Source: an uncultured Ferrimonas sp. (GTDB taxonomy: Bacteria; Pseudomonadota; Gammaproteobacteria; Enterobacterales; Shewanellaceae). From it: DNA of 64,000 nt. The notes beneath the pieces were generated by a model that saw only the letters and a list, made by a program, of their open reading frames with translations, ran no database searches and was not told the origin of the DNA. This document shows, piece by piece, positions 8,631 to 17,100 of the stretch. Position 1 is the first letter of the stretch. Each line of letters begins with the position of its first letter. Position numbers and translations under genes: made by a program. The stretch spans positions 124,001-188,000 of the forward strand of contig NZ_CANLCI010000001.1 of assembly GCF_947489035.1 (NCBI RefSeq), given 5' to 3'.

Positions 8631-10646
8631 TTACTTAACGCTTACTTTGGCCGCCATGGTCATGGCGGTGCCGTGCTTGCCGCCAGCGGCAATCACCTGA
8701 TGTACGCCATCTTGGTCGGTGTCGGTGGAGTCGTTGCCTTTGAGTTGGTTCTCGCCGGAATCGCCCATCCATTCAGCCAACTGCATGCCGCCGTTAATCA
8801 CACCGCGGAACCAGCTTACGTAGCGCTGAGTCAGCATCGACAGTTCCAGTGCTGGCTCGTTTTCGCCTTCTTGGTTTTTCAGGTGCAGAATCGCTTCACG
8901 CAGGCCGCCAGAGATTGCTGCTGCGGTGTACGGGGTATGCACGGTTGCTTGGCCAGGCTTCGCCGCCCAAGTATCAATGCCTTTGTCGTACATCTGCTTT
9001 TCAACGGCGAGGTACAGCTGGCGTGCTGCCTGCTTGTACTTGGCGTCTTCGGTTGCTAGGAACGCCGCAACCAAGCCGCGGATAGTAGCAAATTGGGCGT
9101 CCAATGATTGGCCTTTGTCTGCCTTGCTGCCCAGCATGATGCCGTCGGCAACCAAGCCATTGCTGCCGATCAGGTTGTTGATGATGAAGTCCGCCTGCGC
9201 GGTGATCATCGCCAGTGCCTGCTTACCTTGTTCGGTGTGCAGGTTTACGTCGCCGCCTTCCGCGGAAGCGTAACCTACTGGCAATGCATCTTTAGCACGC
9301 TGGTAGATAGACAACGCCACCAAAGAGTAAGCCGCATCGTAGGTGTTAACCTGCTTGCCTTGCTTGCCCGCGTGGTATTCGGTTACGAAGGTGCCTTGCT
9401 CTGCATTAAAGTGCAGGGCCGCCATGTTTTGGAACAGCAGGTTGCCGACGTTGCTGGCTAAAGAGAAGCCGTCAGTGGCGATCACGTCGTTGCTGTTGTT
9501 GCCATCGACGTTGGCTTTGGGTGCCGCCGCAAATGGGGCGCCGTCAAACACGGCCAAGAACGCTGGGTTCTGGCCACTGTTGGCAACACGTTGGTCGCTG
9601 TAGGCAAAGAATTCAGCCACAGGCCACAGGGTCATCCAGGTGTCGTGCAGCGTTGATTTGCCATCCGTCACTTTCAGGCCAGCAATCGCTTTAACGCCAT
9701 TTTGCTCCGCTTCGGTTACGGCCACTTGATGGGCAAACCAGATTGGGGCTTTGGCGGCGTTGTAGTCTGGGCCAAATTTAACGCCCAGCTGCTTGCCGTT
9801 GTAACCCAGTTGTTCCTGCATGATCCGCAGTTTGTCGATGGTCATTTCGGTCAACAGCATGCCGTTGAAACCGTCCGCGGCGGATACGCCTAAGCTGTGC
9901 ACGCCATCTTGATCCATCTTGCTGGACTGCGCTTCCACCTCTTCATCGGATTTGGTGACGTGCATGCCGCCCAAGAAATCCTGTGACCACATCACTTCTT
10001 TGAGCATGATGCCGCCACTGCTGGCTGGGTTGAAGGTTTTATCAAACGTGCTTTGATCCCACGCCAGTGACTTGTAGTCACGGAAGTACGCTGGTACCAC
10101 AGCTTGCACGGTGCTGCTGTTGCCCTTGGCGGTGGTGATCTCTAGCTGTTCGCCATTAACGGTAGTGGTATCAACCGCTTGGCCAAATTCTGGGGTGCCA
10201 GACATGTACGGCATGGAGATTGGGTACATGTTCAGTGGGATCTCGCTGGCCGGGAAGCCAACCGCATCCGCCATCGCAATTACGCGCTGACCAAAGTCGG
10301 CCATCTTGCCGCCACGGGCTTGGTTGGTTGGGCCATTCACAATGTGTGGGCCCATCTTCGACTGGTAGTTCAGGGCGTACATCGCCTCTTCAGAGTATTC
10401 GTACGCTTCGATACCAGCAGCAAAGTCAAACGCCGTTGGCGCGTTCGCTTGGTTCGCATCAAGTACGTCCAGATCCAAACCTAAGCCTTCAGCCAATGGC
10501 TCACCAGACAGTTCAAATTCGGTGTAAGCCAAAAAGTTGCCCGCTGGTTGGTGGGTCTTATCCAACACCTGCACCTGTGGCGCTGCAGTGGCAACAGAGG
10601 CAAATACAGCGGCTGAAATGGCCAAACTTAACGCGGTCTTTTTCAC
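8631..10646 (-). CDS. Fur-controlled secreted protein of unknown function
   Basis: The 671-residue product starts at a GTG with AAGGG eight bases before it. A clear signal peptide (MKKTALSLAISAAVFASVATA, cleaved near residue 22) exports it to the periplasm or beyond. The body alternates helices and loops in the manner of an alpha/alpha-toroid. Two Asp-rich loops, around DQDGVHSLG (mid-protein) and DSTDTDQDGVHQ (near the C-terminus), look like calcium- or metal-binding sites. I do not recognise the family. A 13-of-15 match to the Vibrio-type Fur box lies about 60-80 bases upstream, and FTR1 lies downstream on the same strand, so a role in iron acquisition is likely, perhaps binding or releasing iron. 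That is inference from context. Confidence 0.75.
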   Translation of the reverse strand: MKKTALSLAISAAVFASVATAAPQVQVLDKTHQPAGNFLAYTEFELSGEPLAEGLGLDLDVLDANQANAPTAFDFAAGIEAYEYSEEAMYALNYQSKMGPHIVNGPTNQARGGKMADFGQRVIAMADAVGFPASEIPLNMYPISMPYMSGTPEFGQAVDTTTVNGEQLEITTAKGNSSTVQAVVPAYFRDYKSLAWDQSTFDKTFNPASSGGIMLKEVMWSQDFLGGMHVTKSDEEVEAQSSKMDQDGVHSLGVSAADGFNGMLLTEMTIDKLRIMQEQLGYNGKQLGVKFGPDYNAAKAPIWFAHQVAVTEAEQNGVKAIAGLKVTDGKSTLHDTWMTLWPVAEFFAYSDQRVANSGQNPAFLAVFDGAPFAAAPKANVDGNNSNDVIATDGFSLASNVGNLLFQNMAALHFNAEQGTFVTEYHAGKQGKQVNTYDAAYSLVALSIYQRAKDALPVGYASAEGGDVNLHTEQGKQALAMITAQADFIINNLIGSNGLVADGIMLGSKADKGQSLDAQFATIRGLVAAFLATEDAKYKQAARQLYLAVEKQMYDKGIDTWAAKPGQATVHTPYTAAAISGGLREAILHLKNQEGENEPALELSMLTQRYVSWFRGVINGGMQLAEWMGDSGENQLKGNDSTDTDQDGVHQVIAAGGKHGTAMTMAAKVSVK

Positions 10647-10705
10647 GACATACCCTTACTTGGAAAAAAGATGCTGCATCATTTATGCAGCTTTAACGGC
10701 ACGAT

Positions 10706-10724
10706 ATTAACAATTATTCTCATT
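10706..10724 (-). promoter_or_regulatory. Fur box
   Basis: On the minus strand the 19 bases AATGAGAATAATTGTTAAT match the Vibrio-type Fur consensus (AATGANAATNATTNTCATT) at 13 of 15 fixed positions. A TTGCAA lies next to it and TAATAT overlaps it, so promoter and operator coincide, as usual for Fur repression. It controls the 671-residue gene that starts at 10646. Confidence 0.8.
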
Positions 10725-10739
10725 TGCAATAGCGTCTAT

Positions 10740-11045
10740 CAGGCCAGCCGCAAAAACTGTGCGCCACCTCACGCCGCACCATGGAATAAGTCATTACCAC
10801 GGCGCAGTTTGCCACGGCCATGAAGACGCTGCTTTGTGTCGTAGAGTTAACGGATGGTGCTGAAGCAGCCGGCGCTTCCGGCCATGCGCGAGGGCACAAC
10901 TGGCGTAACACTTGAGGGGAATCAAGTTATTGGCTGATGTTAAGGCCGCGGCTCCGCACGTCAGTCCGGCGCAAACGCGGTTTGATCCGCGTTGCCGAGC
11001 AAGCCGGCGCTTTGCCGCCCAGCCAGAGCCGTTTACCGTGGTGCA
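10740..11045. other. Gene-free stretch
   Basis: Between the Fur box and the glnS terminator I see no credible gene. A 63-codon minus-strand frame at 10720-10911 has no good ribosome site and overlaps the Fur-regulated promoter. Base composition is normal for the window and no repeat or tRNA fold is apparent. Confidence 0.5.
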
Positions 11046-11051
11046 AACGCA

Positions 11052-11076
11052 AAAACGGCGCCCGTAGGCGCCGTTT
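11052..11076 (-). terminator. Intrinsic terminator of glnS
   Basis: AAAACGGCGCC and GGCGCCGTTTT are perfect arms around a four-base loop, with the T-run on the minus strand side. It lies about 60 bases past the glnS stop. Confidence 0.85.
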
Positions 11077-11138
11077 TCATTGGCTTAACTTGTCTGCGCT
11101 GGCTTAACGCCGTAGGAGCCGCAGCATTAAGTTAACCC

Positions 11139-12809
11139 TTAGCCAGAGATTTTGGCCCAAGAGTCACGCAGACCCACGGTGCGGTTAAACACCAGTTTGT
11201 CGGCGCTGGAGTCTTTGTTATCGGCACAGAAGTAGCCCATGCGCTCAAACTGAAACGCTTTTTCCGCTTCGGCCTTAACCAATGAAGGCTCAACCTTGGC
11301 GTGAACCACGGTCAGCGACTCTGGGTTCAAGGTTTCTTCCAGCTCGGCACCGTTCGGGTTTGGCACGTTGAACAGACGATCGTACAAACGCACTTCCGCG
11401 TCTTGCGCGTGTGCAGCCGATACCCAGTGGATCACGCCCTTTGGCTTAACCCCATCCGCCGGATCGGTGCCCAGGGTGTCGGTATCGACGCTGCAGTACA
11501 CGGTGGTTACGTTGCCGTCGGCGTCTTTGTCGCAACGCTCGGCGGTGATCACGTAAGCGCCACGCAAACGTACCTTTTTACCGATAACCAAGCGCTTGAA
11601 CTTCTTGTTGGCCTCTTCGCGGAAATCTTCCGCTTCGATGTACAGTTCACCAGAGAACGGAACTTCACGGCTGCCCATCGATTCATCGGCTGGGTGGTTG
11701 CTTACGTTTAAGGTTTCCACCTGCTCGGCTGGGTAGTTTTCCAGTACCAGTTTGATCGGATCCAATACCGCCATCGCGCGCGGCGCGTTTTGGTTGAGAT
11801 CGTCACGGATACAGGCTTCCAACATGCCCATCTCAACGGTGTTATCCATTTTGGTTACACCGATGCGCTTACAGAACTCGCGCACAGAGCCCGAGGTGTA
11901 ACCACGACGGCGCAAGCCAGAGATGGTTGGCATGCGTGGATCGTCCCAACCGGATACGTGCTGATCAACCACCAGTTGGTTCAGCTTACGCTTCGACATC
12001 ATGGTGAATTCAAGATTCAGACGGCTGAATTCGTACTGACGTGGGTGGCAACCGATGCTGAGGTTATCCAGTACCCAATCGTACAAACGGCGGTTGTCTT
12101 GGAATTCCAAGGTACACAGCGAGTGGGTGATCCCTTCCAGCGCATCACTGATGCAGTGGGTGAAATCGTACATCGGGTAGATGCACCACTTGTCGCCGGT
12201 CTGGTGGTGATCGGCAAACTTAATGCGGTAGATCACCGGATCGCGCAATACGATGAACGACGAGGCCATGTCGATTTTGGCGCGCAAACACGCGGTGCCT
12301 TCGGCAAAATCGCCGTTCTTCATTTTGGCGAACAGCGCCAGGTTTTCCTCAACGCTGCGCTCGCGGTATGGGCTGTTTTTGCCCGGCGCGTTTAATGGCC
12401 CACGGTATTCGCGGATCTCATCTGGGCTCAGCTCACAAACGTACGCCAACCCTTTTTCAATCAGTTCAACGGCGTAACCGTGCAACTGATCGAAGTAGTT
12501 CGATGAGTATTGAACGTCACCGTTCCACTCAAAGCCTAACCACTGTACGTCCTGCTTAATGGAGTTAACGTACTCGATGTCTTCTTTAACTGGGTTGGTG
12601 TCGTCAAAACGCAGGTTGCACTTGCCTTGATAATCGTTGGCGATGCCAAAGTTCAGGCAGATGGATTTGGCGTGGCCAATGTGCAGGTAACCGTTCGGCT
12701 CAGGCGGAAAACGGGTGTGCACGCTGGTGTGCTTACCAGTGGCCAGATCTTCATCAATAATGTTACGGATAAAGTTGCTGGGACGTACTTCGGTGTCCGG
12801 CTGGCTCAT
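11139..12809 (-). CDS. glnS: Glutaminyl-tRNA synthetase
   Basis: The 556-residue protein charges tRNA-Gln with glutamine in the cytoplasm. It is a class I synthetase: the HIGH motif is at residues 43-46 inside [13 protein letters not shown] and the KMSKS equivalent is MSKRK at about 271-275. Length equals that of the gammaproteobacterial enzyme (about 555). The C-terminal anticodon-binding beta-barrels are complete, through LRDSWAK. It appears monocistronic, with its own terminator. Confidence 0.97.
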   Translation of the reverse strand: MSQPDTEVRPSNFIRNIIDEDLATGKHTSVHTRFPPEPNGYLHIGHAKSICLNFGIANDYQGKCNLRFDDTNPVKEDIEYVNSIKQDVQWLGFEWNGDVQYSSNYFDQLHGYAVELIEKGLAYVCELSPDEIREYRGPLNAPGKNSPYRERSVEENLALFAKMKNGDFAEGTACLRAKIDMASSFIVLRDPVIYRIKFADHHQTGDKWCIYPMYDFTHCISDALEGITHSLCTLEFQDNRRLYDWVLDNLSIGCHPRQYEFSRLNLEFTMMSKRKLNQLVVDQHVSGWDDPRMPTISGLRRRGYTSGSVREFCKRIGVTKMDNTVEMGMLEACIRDDLNQNAPRAMAVLDPIKLVLENYPAEQVETLNVSNHPADESMGSREVPFSGELYIEAEDFREEANKKFKRLVIGKKVRLRGAYVITAERCDKDADGNVTTVYCSVDTDTLGTDPADGVKPKGVIHWVSAAHAQDAEVRLYDRLFNVPNPNGAELEETLNPESLTVVHAKVEPSLVKAEAEKAFQFERMGYFCADNKDSSADKLVFNRTVGLRDSWAKISG

Positions 12810-12927
12810 GCGCTTCCTCGACAGTTAATTTCTTTAAAACAAAGGCGGTATGATGCGATAAACGCCCCGCAGTGGCAACCACGCGGCGCGTTGTTTTGCG
12901 GGGGCTGTCGGCTTGGCGGCTAGATCT

Positions 12928-13503
12928 TCACCAACCCTGTGGCAATTGGTGGGCGATCCCTTTGTGACAGTCGATGCAGGTGGGGCCATCTTGCTCCATC
13001 AGCACTTGGTGGTACTGGGCGGCATCGCTGCTTTGGGCGCTGGCATTCATCGCTTCAACTTGGTGACAGTGGCGACATTCGCGCGAGTCGGTTTTCTCCA
13101 TCTGCTGCCACACCCGCTGCGCCAGCATCAAGCGCTGGGCCTCAAAATCGTCTTTCGTTTGGTAGTCCCCAAGCAACTGGGTGGTGACGTGGTGCATGGC
13201 GCTGGTGCCTTTAACCCACAGCTTAGGGAAGAACTCTTGCGGAATATGGCAATCGGCACAACCGGCACCCACCCCAGAGGCGTTGTTAAAGTGGCTGCTT
13301 TGGTGCCACTCGGCCTCAACCCATTTCGATGGGGAATTGTGGCACGAAGTACAGAACTGATCGCTGCTGCTCCAGTGCAGTGAGGCGTCAAAACCGATCC
13401 AGCCTAGTGCACCAAGCGCCAACGCCAGTATTCCGCCCACTGGAATACCAAAGCGCCACCATGCGGTTGGTTTTGCCCATAATCCACGTTCTGGATCTGC
13501 CAT
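12928..13503 (-). CDS. NapC/NirT-family tetraheme cytochrome, CymA-like (copy 1)
   Basis: The 191-residue protein has one N-terminal membrane anchor (about residues 18-40) and four CXXCH hemes: CTSCH, CADCH, CRHCH and CIDCH. Members take electrons from menaquinol or ubiquinol in the inner membrane and hand them to periplasmic reductases or MtrA-type carriers; CymA of Shewanella is the model. The ATG at 13503 has GGGAG five bases upstream, whereas the ATG at 13515 has no ribosome site. It lies downstream of, and on the same strand as, a close paralogue at 13613-14182 and upstream of glnS. Confidence 0.9.
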   Translation of the reverse strand: MADPERGLWAKPTAWWRFGIPVGGILALALGALGWIGFDASLHWSSSDQFCTSCHNSPSKWVEAEWHQSSHFNNASGVGAGCADCHIPQEFFPKLWVKGTSAMHHVTTQLLGDYQTKDDFEAQRLMLAQRVWQQMEKTDSRECRHCHQVEAMNASAQSSDAAQYHQVLMEQDGPTCIDCHKGIAHQLPQGW

Positions 13504-13562
13504 ATACGCTCCCATTTACTCACAAGAATTGACCTAGCCTAGTTGAAAATATAGGCAAAGAA

Positions 13563-13590
13563 AAACCGACGCTGGGTTGGTCGTCGGTTT
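13563..13590 (-). terminator. Intrinsic terminator after CymA-like copy 2
   Basis: AAACCGACG and CGTCGGTTT pair around a ten-base loop; on the minus strand the stem is followed by TTTTCTTTG. It separates copies 1 and 2, so they are not a simple operon. Confidence 0.75.
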
Positions 13591-13612
13591 AATCATTTCT
13601 TGGGCAGCGCGC

Positions 13613-14182
13613 TTATTGCAGTTCGGTGGCCACCCGATCGTGGGCTAAGTATTTGTGGCAGTCGATGCAGGTTAAGCCTTTCTCGGCGATGCTGGGATGC
13701 CACAACTGGGCTTTGGCCGACTGCTTGGTAAAATCCATGCGCTGATAGTTGTGGCAGCTGCGGCAGGTGGCGGAATCAGTGGCTTTCATTTCAGCCCAGA
13801 CCTTTTTAGCCATATCGAGGCGATGCAGCTCAAATTTTTCACGGCTGTCGTAGGTGCCCACGGCATAATGGTACACCTCTTTCATCCCCTGCACTTTGCG
13901 CCACATCTTTGGCAGAAATTGCTTCGACACATGGCAGTCGGCGCACTGCACCTTAACCCCAGAGGCACTGGTGAAATGGGTGTGCTGGGGCCACTCTTCG
14001 GCGGCAAAGGCGGCAGGACCATGGCAGGAGCTGCAAAACTCATTGCTGCTGGTGGCCTGCATGACACCATTAAAACCAACGGTAGCCAGCACGCCAATCA
14101 CCACCATCAGCAGCGCACCGATCGGAAGGCCAAGGCGCCAGCGTGCCGTTGGCCGTTGCCACAAAGAGGATGGTTTGGTCAT
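13613..14182 (-). CDS. NapC/NirT-family tetraheme cytochrome, CymA-like (copy 2)
   Basis: The 189-residue protein has an N-terminal membrane helix (about residues 17-40) and four heme motifs: CSSCH, CADCH, CRSCH and CIDCH, plus the conserved VKVQCADCHV block shared with copies 1 and 3. It is expected to oxidise quinol at the inner membrane and feed periplasmic cytochromes. The start is taken as the ATG at 14182; a GTG 12 bases earlier is possible. Its leader contains a strong intrinsic terminator (14206-14230) only about 24 bases before the start codon, so expression may depend on antitermination. Confidence 0.9.
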   Translation of the reverse strand: MTKPSSLWQRPTARWRLGLPIGALLMVVIGVLATVGFNGVMQATSSNEFCSSCHGPAAFAAEEWPQHTHFTSASGVKVQCADCHVSKQFLPKMWRKVQGMKEVYHYAVGTYDSREKFELHRLDMAKKVWAEMKATDSATCRSCHNYQRMDFTKQSAKAQLWHPSIAEKGLTCIDCHKYLAHDRVATELQ

Positions 14183-14205
14183 TGCTCTACTCACAAAAAA
14201 GATCC

Positions 14206-14230
14206 ATAAAAAAGCAACCTTGCGGTTGCT
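14206..14230 (-). terminator. Intrinsic terminator inside the leader of CymA-like copy 2 (candidate attenuator)
   Basis: On the minus strand AGCAACC - GCAA - GGTTGCT is a perfect seven-pair stem followed by TTTTTTAT. It points towards the copy 2 gene and stops just before it. The feoB terminator lies further upstream at 14421-14454, so this hairpin ends a transcript that starts in 14231-14420: either a regulated leader or a small RNA. A second small hairpin (TCAGG / CCTGA near 14250-14266) precedes it. Confidence 0.7.
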
Positions 14231-14420
14231 AACATCCTTTGTCGTGCTTCAGGAAAAACGCCTGAGAGACCTTCCGTGGTGCGTGGTTTACGCCGTTGGC
14301 GGCGTTGCCAATGGCCACGCCGCGGCGCCAATTCTACCGTTCAACTGTGGCGGAGCAACCCCAATTACGCCAGTTTTTACGGCCAATTCAGCCCCTAGGC
14401 CAGTCGCGTGATCTGGCTGG
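14231..14420 (-). other. Gene-free leader region of CymA-like copy 2
   Basis: About 190 bases rich in GC palindromes lie between the feoB terminator and the attenuator-like hairpin. No reading frame is credible. It could hold an aptamer or encode a small RNA, but I cannot match it to a known riboswitch class: it carries a CTCTCAGG like glycine aptamers but lacks their other conserved parts. Confidence 0.4.
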
Positions 14421-14454
14421 CAAAACAACAGCGGCAGCCCTAAGGCTGCCGCTG
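14421..14454 (-). terminator. Intrinsic terminator of feoAB
   Basis: CAGCGGCAGCC / GGCTGCCGCTG pair around a four-base loop, then TTGTTTTG on the minus strand. It is about 40 bases past the feoB stop. Confidence 0.75.
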
Positions 14455-14490
14455 ATATGTTAACGCTGACGCATCGATTTGCTTAACAAA

Positions 14491-16668
14491 TCACTTCACC
14501 ACAATGGCAATGTCGCCGGCGCCTTCGCGCTCGGTTTTGCCCATGCGGCGCATCAACACAAAGCCGATAACGAATACCGCGGTGATCGGCACCAAGCAGT
14601 AAGCGCCTGCGATGCCGAAGGTCACCAGCTGGTAGTAGGCGGTTGCCACTGAATACGCAATAACCAGTGTCCAAACCCCTGAGAATACCGCCCAGCGGCT
14701 GCCCAGCTCACCGGCAATGGCACCCAACACGGCCGCACATGGGGTGTACAGCAAGATAAACAGCAAGTAAGCCACGGCGGCGGTGCTTGAGACAAAGCCC
14801 GCTTGCAAGTTGCGTAAGCTGGCCACTTCCACTTCCAGCTCTTCAGCGGCCACGGCCATATCGGATACGTCACCGATGTTCATGCCCAGCGGATCGCGCA
14901 AGTCGATGCCCAGCATGTTGTCTGGAATGGTGTAGTTGGCTTCAACAAAGGCACCGTACAGATCCCATTCACCGCCCTCTTCCTCGTTGCTTGGGGTGTA
15001 GAGGCTGTTCAAGGTACCCACCACCGCTTCTTTAGCGAAGATCCCGGTGATGATGCCGACGGTGGCTTCCCAGTTGTCATCTTGTACGCCCATAGGGCCG
15101 AACACTGGGGTGACTTGCTGCGCGGCAATGGCCAACAGCGAGTTGTCGCTGTCTTCATTACCAATGCTGCCATCGGCGCCCAAGGTGTTGGCGAAGCTTA
15201 AGCAGGTCACCATGATCACAATCACTTTACCGGCACCCACAACAAATTGGCGGGTGCGCATCCAAGTGCGGCTCATGATCATTTTAAACTTCGGCATCTC
15301 GTAGCTTGGCATCTCCATTACTGACATGCCTGCCGAGCCTGGCAGCAGTGAGAAACGCAGGAACAACCCAGTTAAGACCGCGGCCAGTACCCCAACGATG
15401 TAAAGCACAAACACCAAGTTTTGCCCCGATTCTGGGAAAAACGCCGCCGCAAACAAGGCGTACACCGGCAAGCGAGCACCGCAAGACATAAAGGGGGCCA
15501 TCATCGACGCCATAATACGCTGGCGCTTATGATCCAAGGTACGGGTGGCAGTAACTGCCGGTACGTTACAGCCAAAGCCCACAATCAGCGGTACGAACGC
15601 TTTGCCGGGCAAACCCATGCGGTTCATCAGTCCTTCCACCACAAAGGCGGCACGAGCTAAGTAGCCAGAGGTTTCCAACACGCCCAGGGCGATGAACATA
15701 AAGGCCACGACCGGAACGAAGGTCGCTACGGTCTGAATGCCTGCACCGACGCCGTTAGACAGCAACCCCACCAGCAGATCTGGTGCGCCGATGGACTCCA
15801 GCGCCAACGCGGTGCCATCCACAAAGAGGGTGCCCGCCATGATGTCGAACCAATCGATAAAGGCCGCGCCCATGTGGATGGCAAACATAAAGGTGAGGTA
15901 CATCATCAGCAGGAACACTGGCAGCCCCAGCACAGGATGCAGTACCAGCTTATCAACCTGCTCAGTGAAGTTGCTGCTTTGGGCGGTTGGCTTTTGCGCC
16001 TGCGCCAATACCGATTCGATGAAACCAAAACGGGCGGCGGACACCTGCTGCAGATGCTGCGCGGCTTGCTCGCCATTCACCAATGCGATCATCGATTCAA
16101 CGCGACCGCCTTGCTGCTGTTCCAACAACGATTCCAGCTCGATGCCGTAATCCATCTGCCAGTTCTGCTCACCCATGCCGCTCAATTGGGTGATGGCATT
16201 GATGGTGTAATCACGGCACTTACCGGTGCGGGCTGAAATCCCAAACACGGGGCAGCCAAATTGGCGCGCCACTTCGTCGGTGTCGATGTTCAAGTTTTGC
16301 TCGCGGGCGCTGTCCCACTTGTTGAGCAAAATGATCATCGGAATGCCCAGCTCGCGCAGCTGTACCGTTAAGTAAAGGTGGCGTTCAAGCTGAGTGGCAT
16401 CAACCACGTTGATGATGCCGTCGTAATCGCGGCCAAGCAGCGCTTGGCGTGATACCGCTTCATCTTCTGGGCCATTCGCCGCACCCAATTCGTACAGGCC
16501 GGGCAGATCAATCAAATTTACCGTTTTCGCGCCAAGTTCTAGCGTTGACTGACGGGCCGCAACCGTTACCCCAGCCCAGTTGCCTACCCGCGCGTTATCG
16601 CCGGTGAGCAAATTGAATAAGGTGGATTTACCGGAGTTTGGATTTCCTACAACTACAAAATTTTTCAT
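14491..16668 (-). CDS. feoB: Ferrous iron transporter FeoB
   Basis: The 725-residue inner-membrane protein imports Fe2+. The N-terminal G domain shows GNPNSGKS (8-15), DLPG (54-57) and NKWD (116-119), followed by a helical spacer. The C-terminal part has two Gate repeats and the core segment CGARLPVYALF. It is shorter than the E. coli protein (773) but looks complete. It follows feoA by four bases and no feoC is present. The location next to the mtr genes matches Shewanella, where feoAB also adjoins mtrCAB, and makes sense because metal respiration produces Fe2+. Confidence 0.96.
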   Translation of the reverse strand: MKNFVVVGNPNSGKSTLFNLLTGDNARVGNWAGVTVAARQSTLELGAKTVNLIDLPGLYELGAANGPEDEAVSRQALLGRDYDGIINVVDATQLERHLYLTVQLRELGIPMIILLNKWDSAREQNLNIDTDEVARQFGCPVFGISARTGKCRDYTINAITQLSGMGEQNWQMDYGIELESLLEQQQGGRVESMIALVNGEQAAQHLQQVSAARFGFIESVLAQAQKPTAQSSNFTEQVDKLVLHPVLGLPVFLLMMYLTFMFAIHMGAAFIDWFDIMAGTLFVDGTALALESIGAPDLLVGLLSNGVGAGIQTVATFVPVVAFMFIALGVLETSGYLARAAFVVEGLMNRMGLPGKAFVPLIVGFGCNVPAVTATRTLDHKRQRIMASMMAPFMSCGARLPVYALFAAAFFPESGQNLVFVLYIVGVLAAVLTGLFLRFSLLPGSAGMSVMEMPSYEMPKFKMIMSRTWMRTRQFVVGAGKVIVIMVTCLSFANTLGADGSIGNEDSDNSLLAIAAQQVTPVFGPMGVQDDNWEATVGIITGIFAKEAVVGTLNSLYTPSNEEEGGEWDLYGAFVEANYTIPDNMLGIDLRDPLGMNIGDVSDMAVAAEELEVEVASLRNLQAGFVSSTAAVAYLLFILLYTPCAAVLGAIAGELGSRWAVFSGVWTLVIAYSVATAYYQLVTFGIAGAYCLVPITAVFVIGFVLMRRMGKTEREGAGDIAIVVK

Positions 16669-16672
16669 GGCG

Positions 16673-16900
16673 CTACGCTACCTTGACACGGCTGGCTAGG
16701 GAGGGAGTTAAACACAGATCGCTGCCGCGCAGTTTCAGTTGAATGCCACGCCCTAACGGCGCACGGCGGATCACTTCAACCGCGGAACCCGCAACAAACC
16801 CCATGGCCGTTAACTTAATAAGCAAACCGGTATCTAACCCGCTAACGTCCAATGCAACGATGTTGGCTTGTTGGCCGTTTTTCATCTCTGACAAGGTCAT
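16673..16900 (-). CDS. feoA: Ferrous iron transport protein FeoA
   Basis: The 75-residue SH3-like protein is the small cytoplasmic partner of FeoB. It has the typical LTAMGFVAGSAVEVIRRAPLG core. The ATG at 16900 follows AGGGAAAAG and is the natural start. It is the first gene of feoAB. The upstream 100 bases hold a Fur-like sequence and a perfect palindrome. Confidence 0.93.
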   Translation of the reverse strand: MTLSEMKNGQQANIVALDVSGLDTGLLIKLTAMGFVAGSAVEVIRRAPLGRGIQLKLRGSDLCLTPSLASRVKVA

Positions 16901-16993
16901 TTTCTTTTCCCTAACCAAAAGGCTAAATGTTAATTACTTTCATTTACCGTTAGTATACGGACTGAATAATGAAAAACTCTGACCTAGATCTAA

Positions 16994-17027
16994 ATTTGTA
17001 TACCTACAAATGAGTATGCAAACCATT
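16994..17027. promoter_or_regulatory. Operator candidates upstream of feoA: palindrome and Fur-like site
   Basis: ATTTGTA-TACC-TACAAAT (16994-17011) is a perfect inverted repeat of seven bases per arm. Overlapping it, AATGAGTATGCAAACCATT (17009-17027) matches the Vibrio-type Fur consensus at 11 of 15 positions, with both ends (AATGA, CATT) intact. Both are 95-125 bases before feoA. feo operons are usually repressed by Fur and induced without oxygen by FNR; I see no clear FNR site. Confidence 0.45.
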
Positions 17028-17045
17028 CTCAATCATTGAGCATAA

Positions 17046-17080
17046 AAAAACGCCCTAACCAATATGGTCAGGGCGTTTTT
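17046..17080 (-). terminator. Intrinsic terminator after CymA-like copy 3
   Basis: AAAAACGCCCT and AGGGCGTTTTT pair around a 13-base loop that itself contains ACC/GGT. It has T-runs on both sides, so it may work in both directions. Confidence 0.8.
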
Positions 17081-17100
17081 TGTAACCGAATTAAGTTCGT

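Noticed and set aside
10720-10911. 63-codon minus-strand frame overlapping the Fur-box promoter
   Set aside because: It has no good ribosome site, odd composition, and lies over a strong regulatory site. I saw no family pattern in the translation.
14230-14300. Possible glycine riboswitch before CymA-like copy 2 (CTCTCAGG on the minus strand)
   Set aside because: The other conserved aptamer parts (CCGAAGG-type loop with AGCAA, and AAAAGGAC after CAGG) are absent or misplaced, and the downstream gene has no link to glycine.
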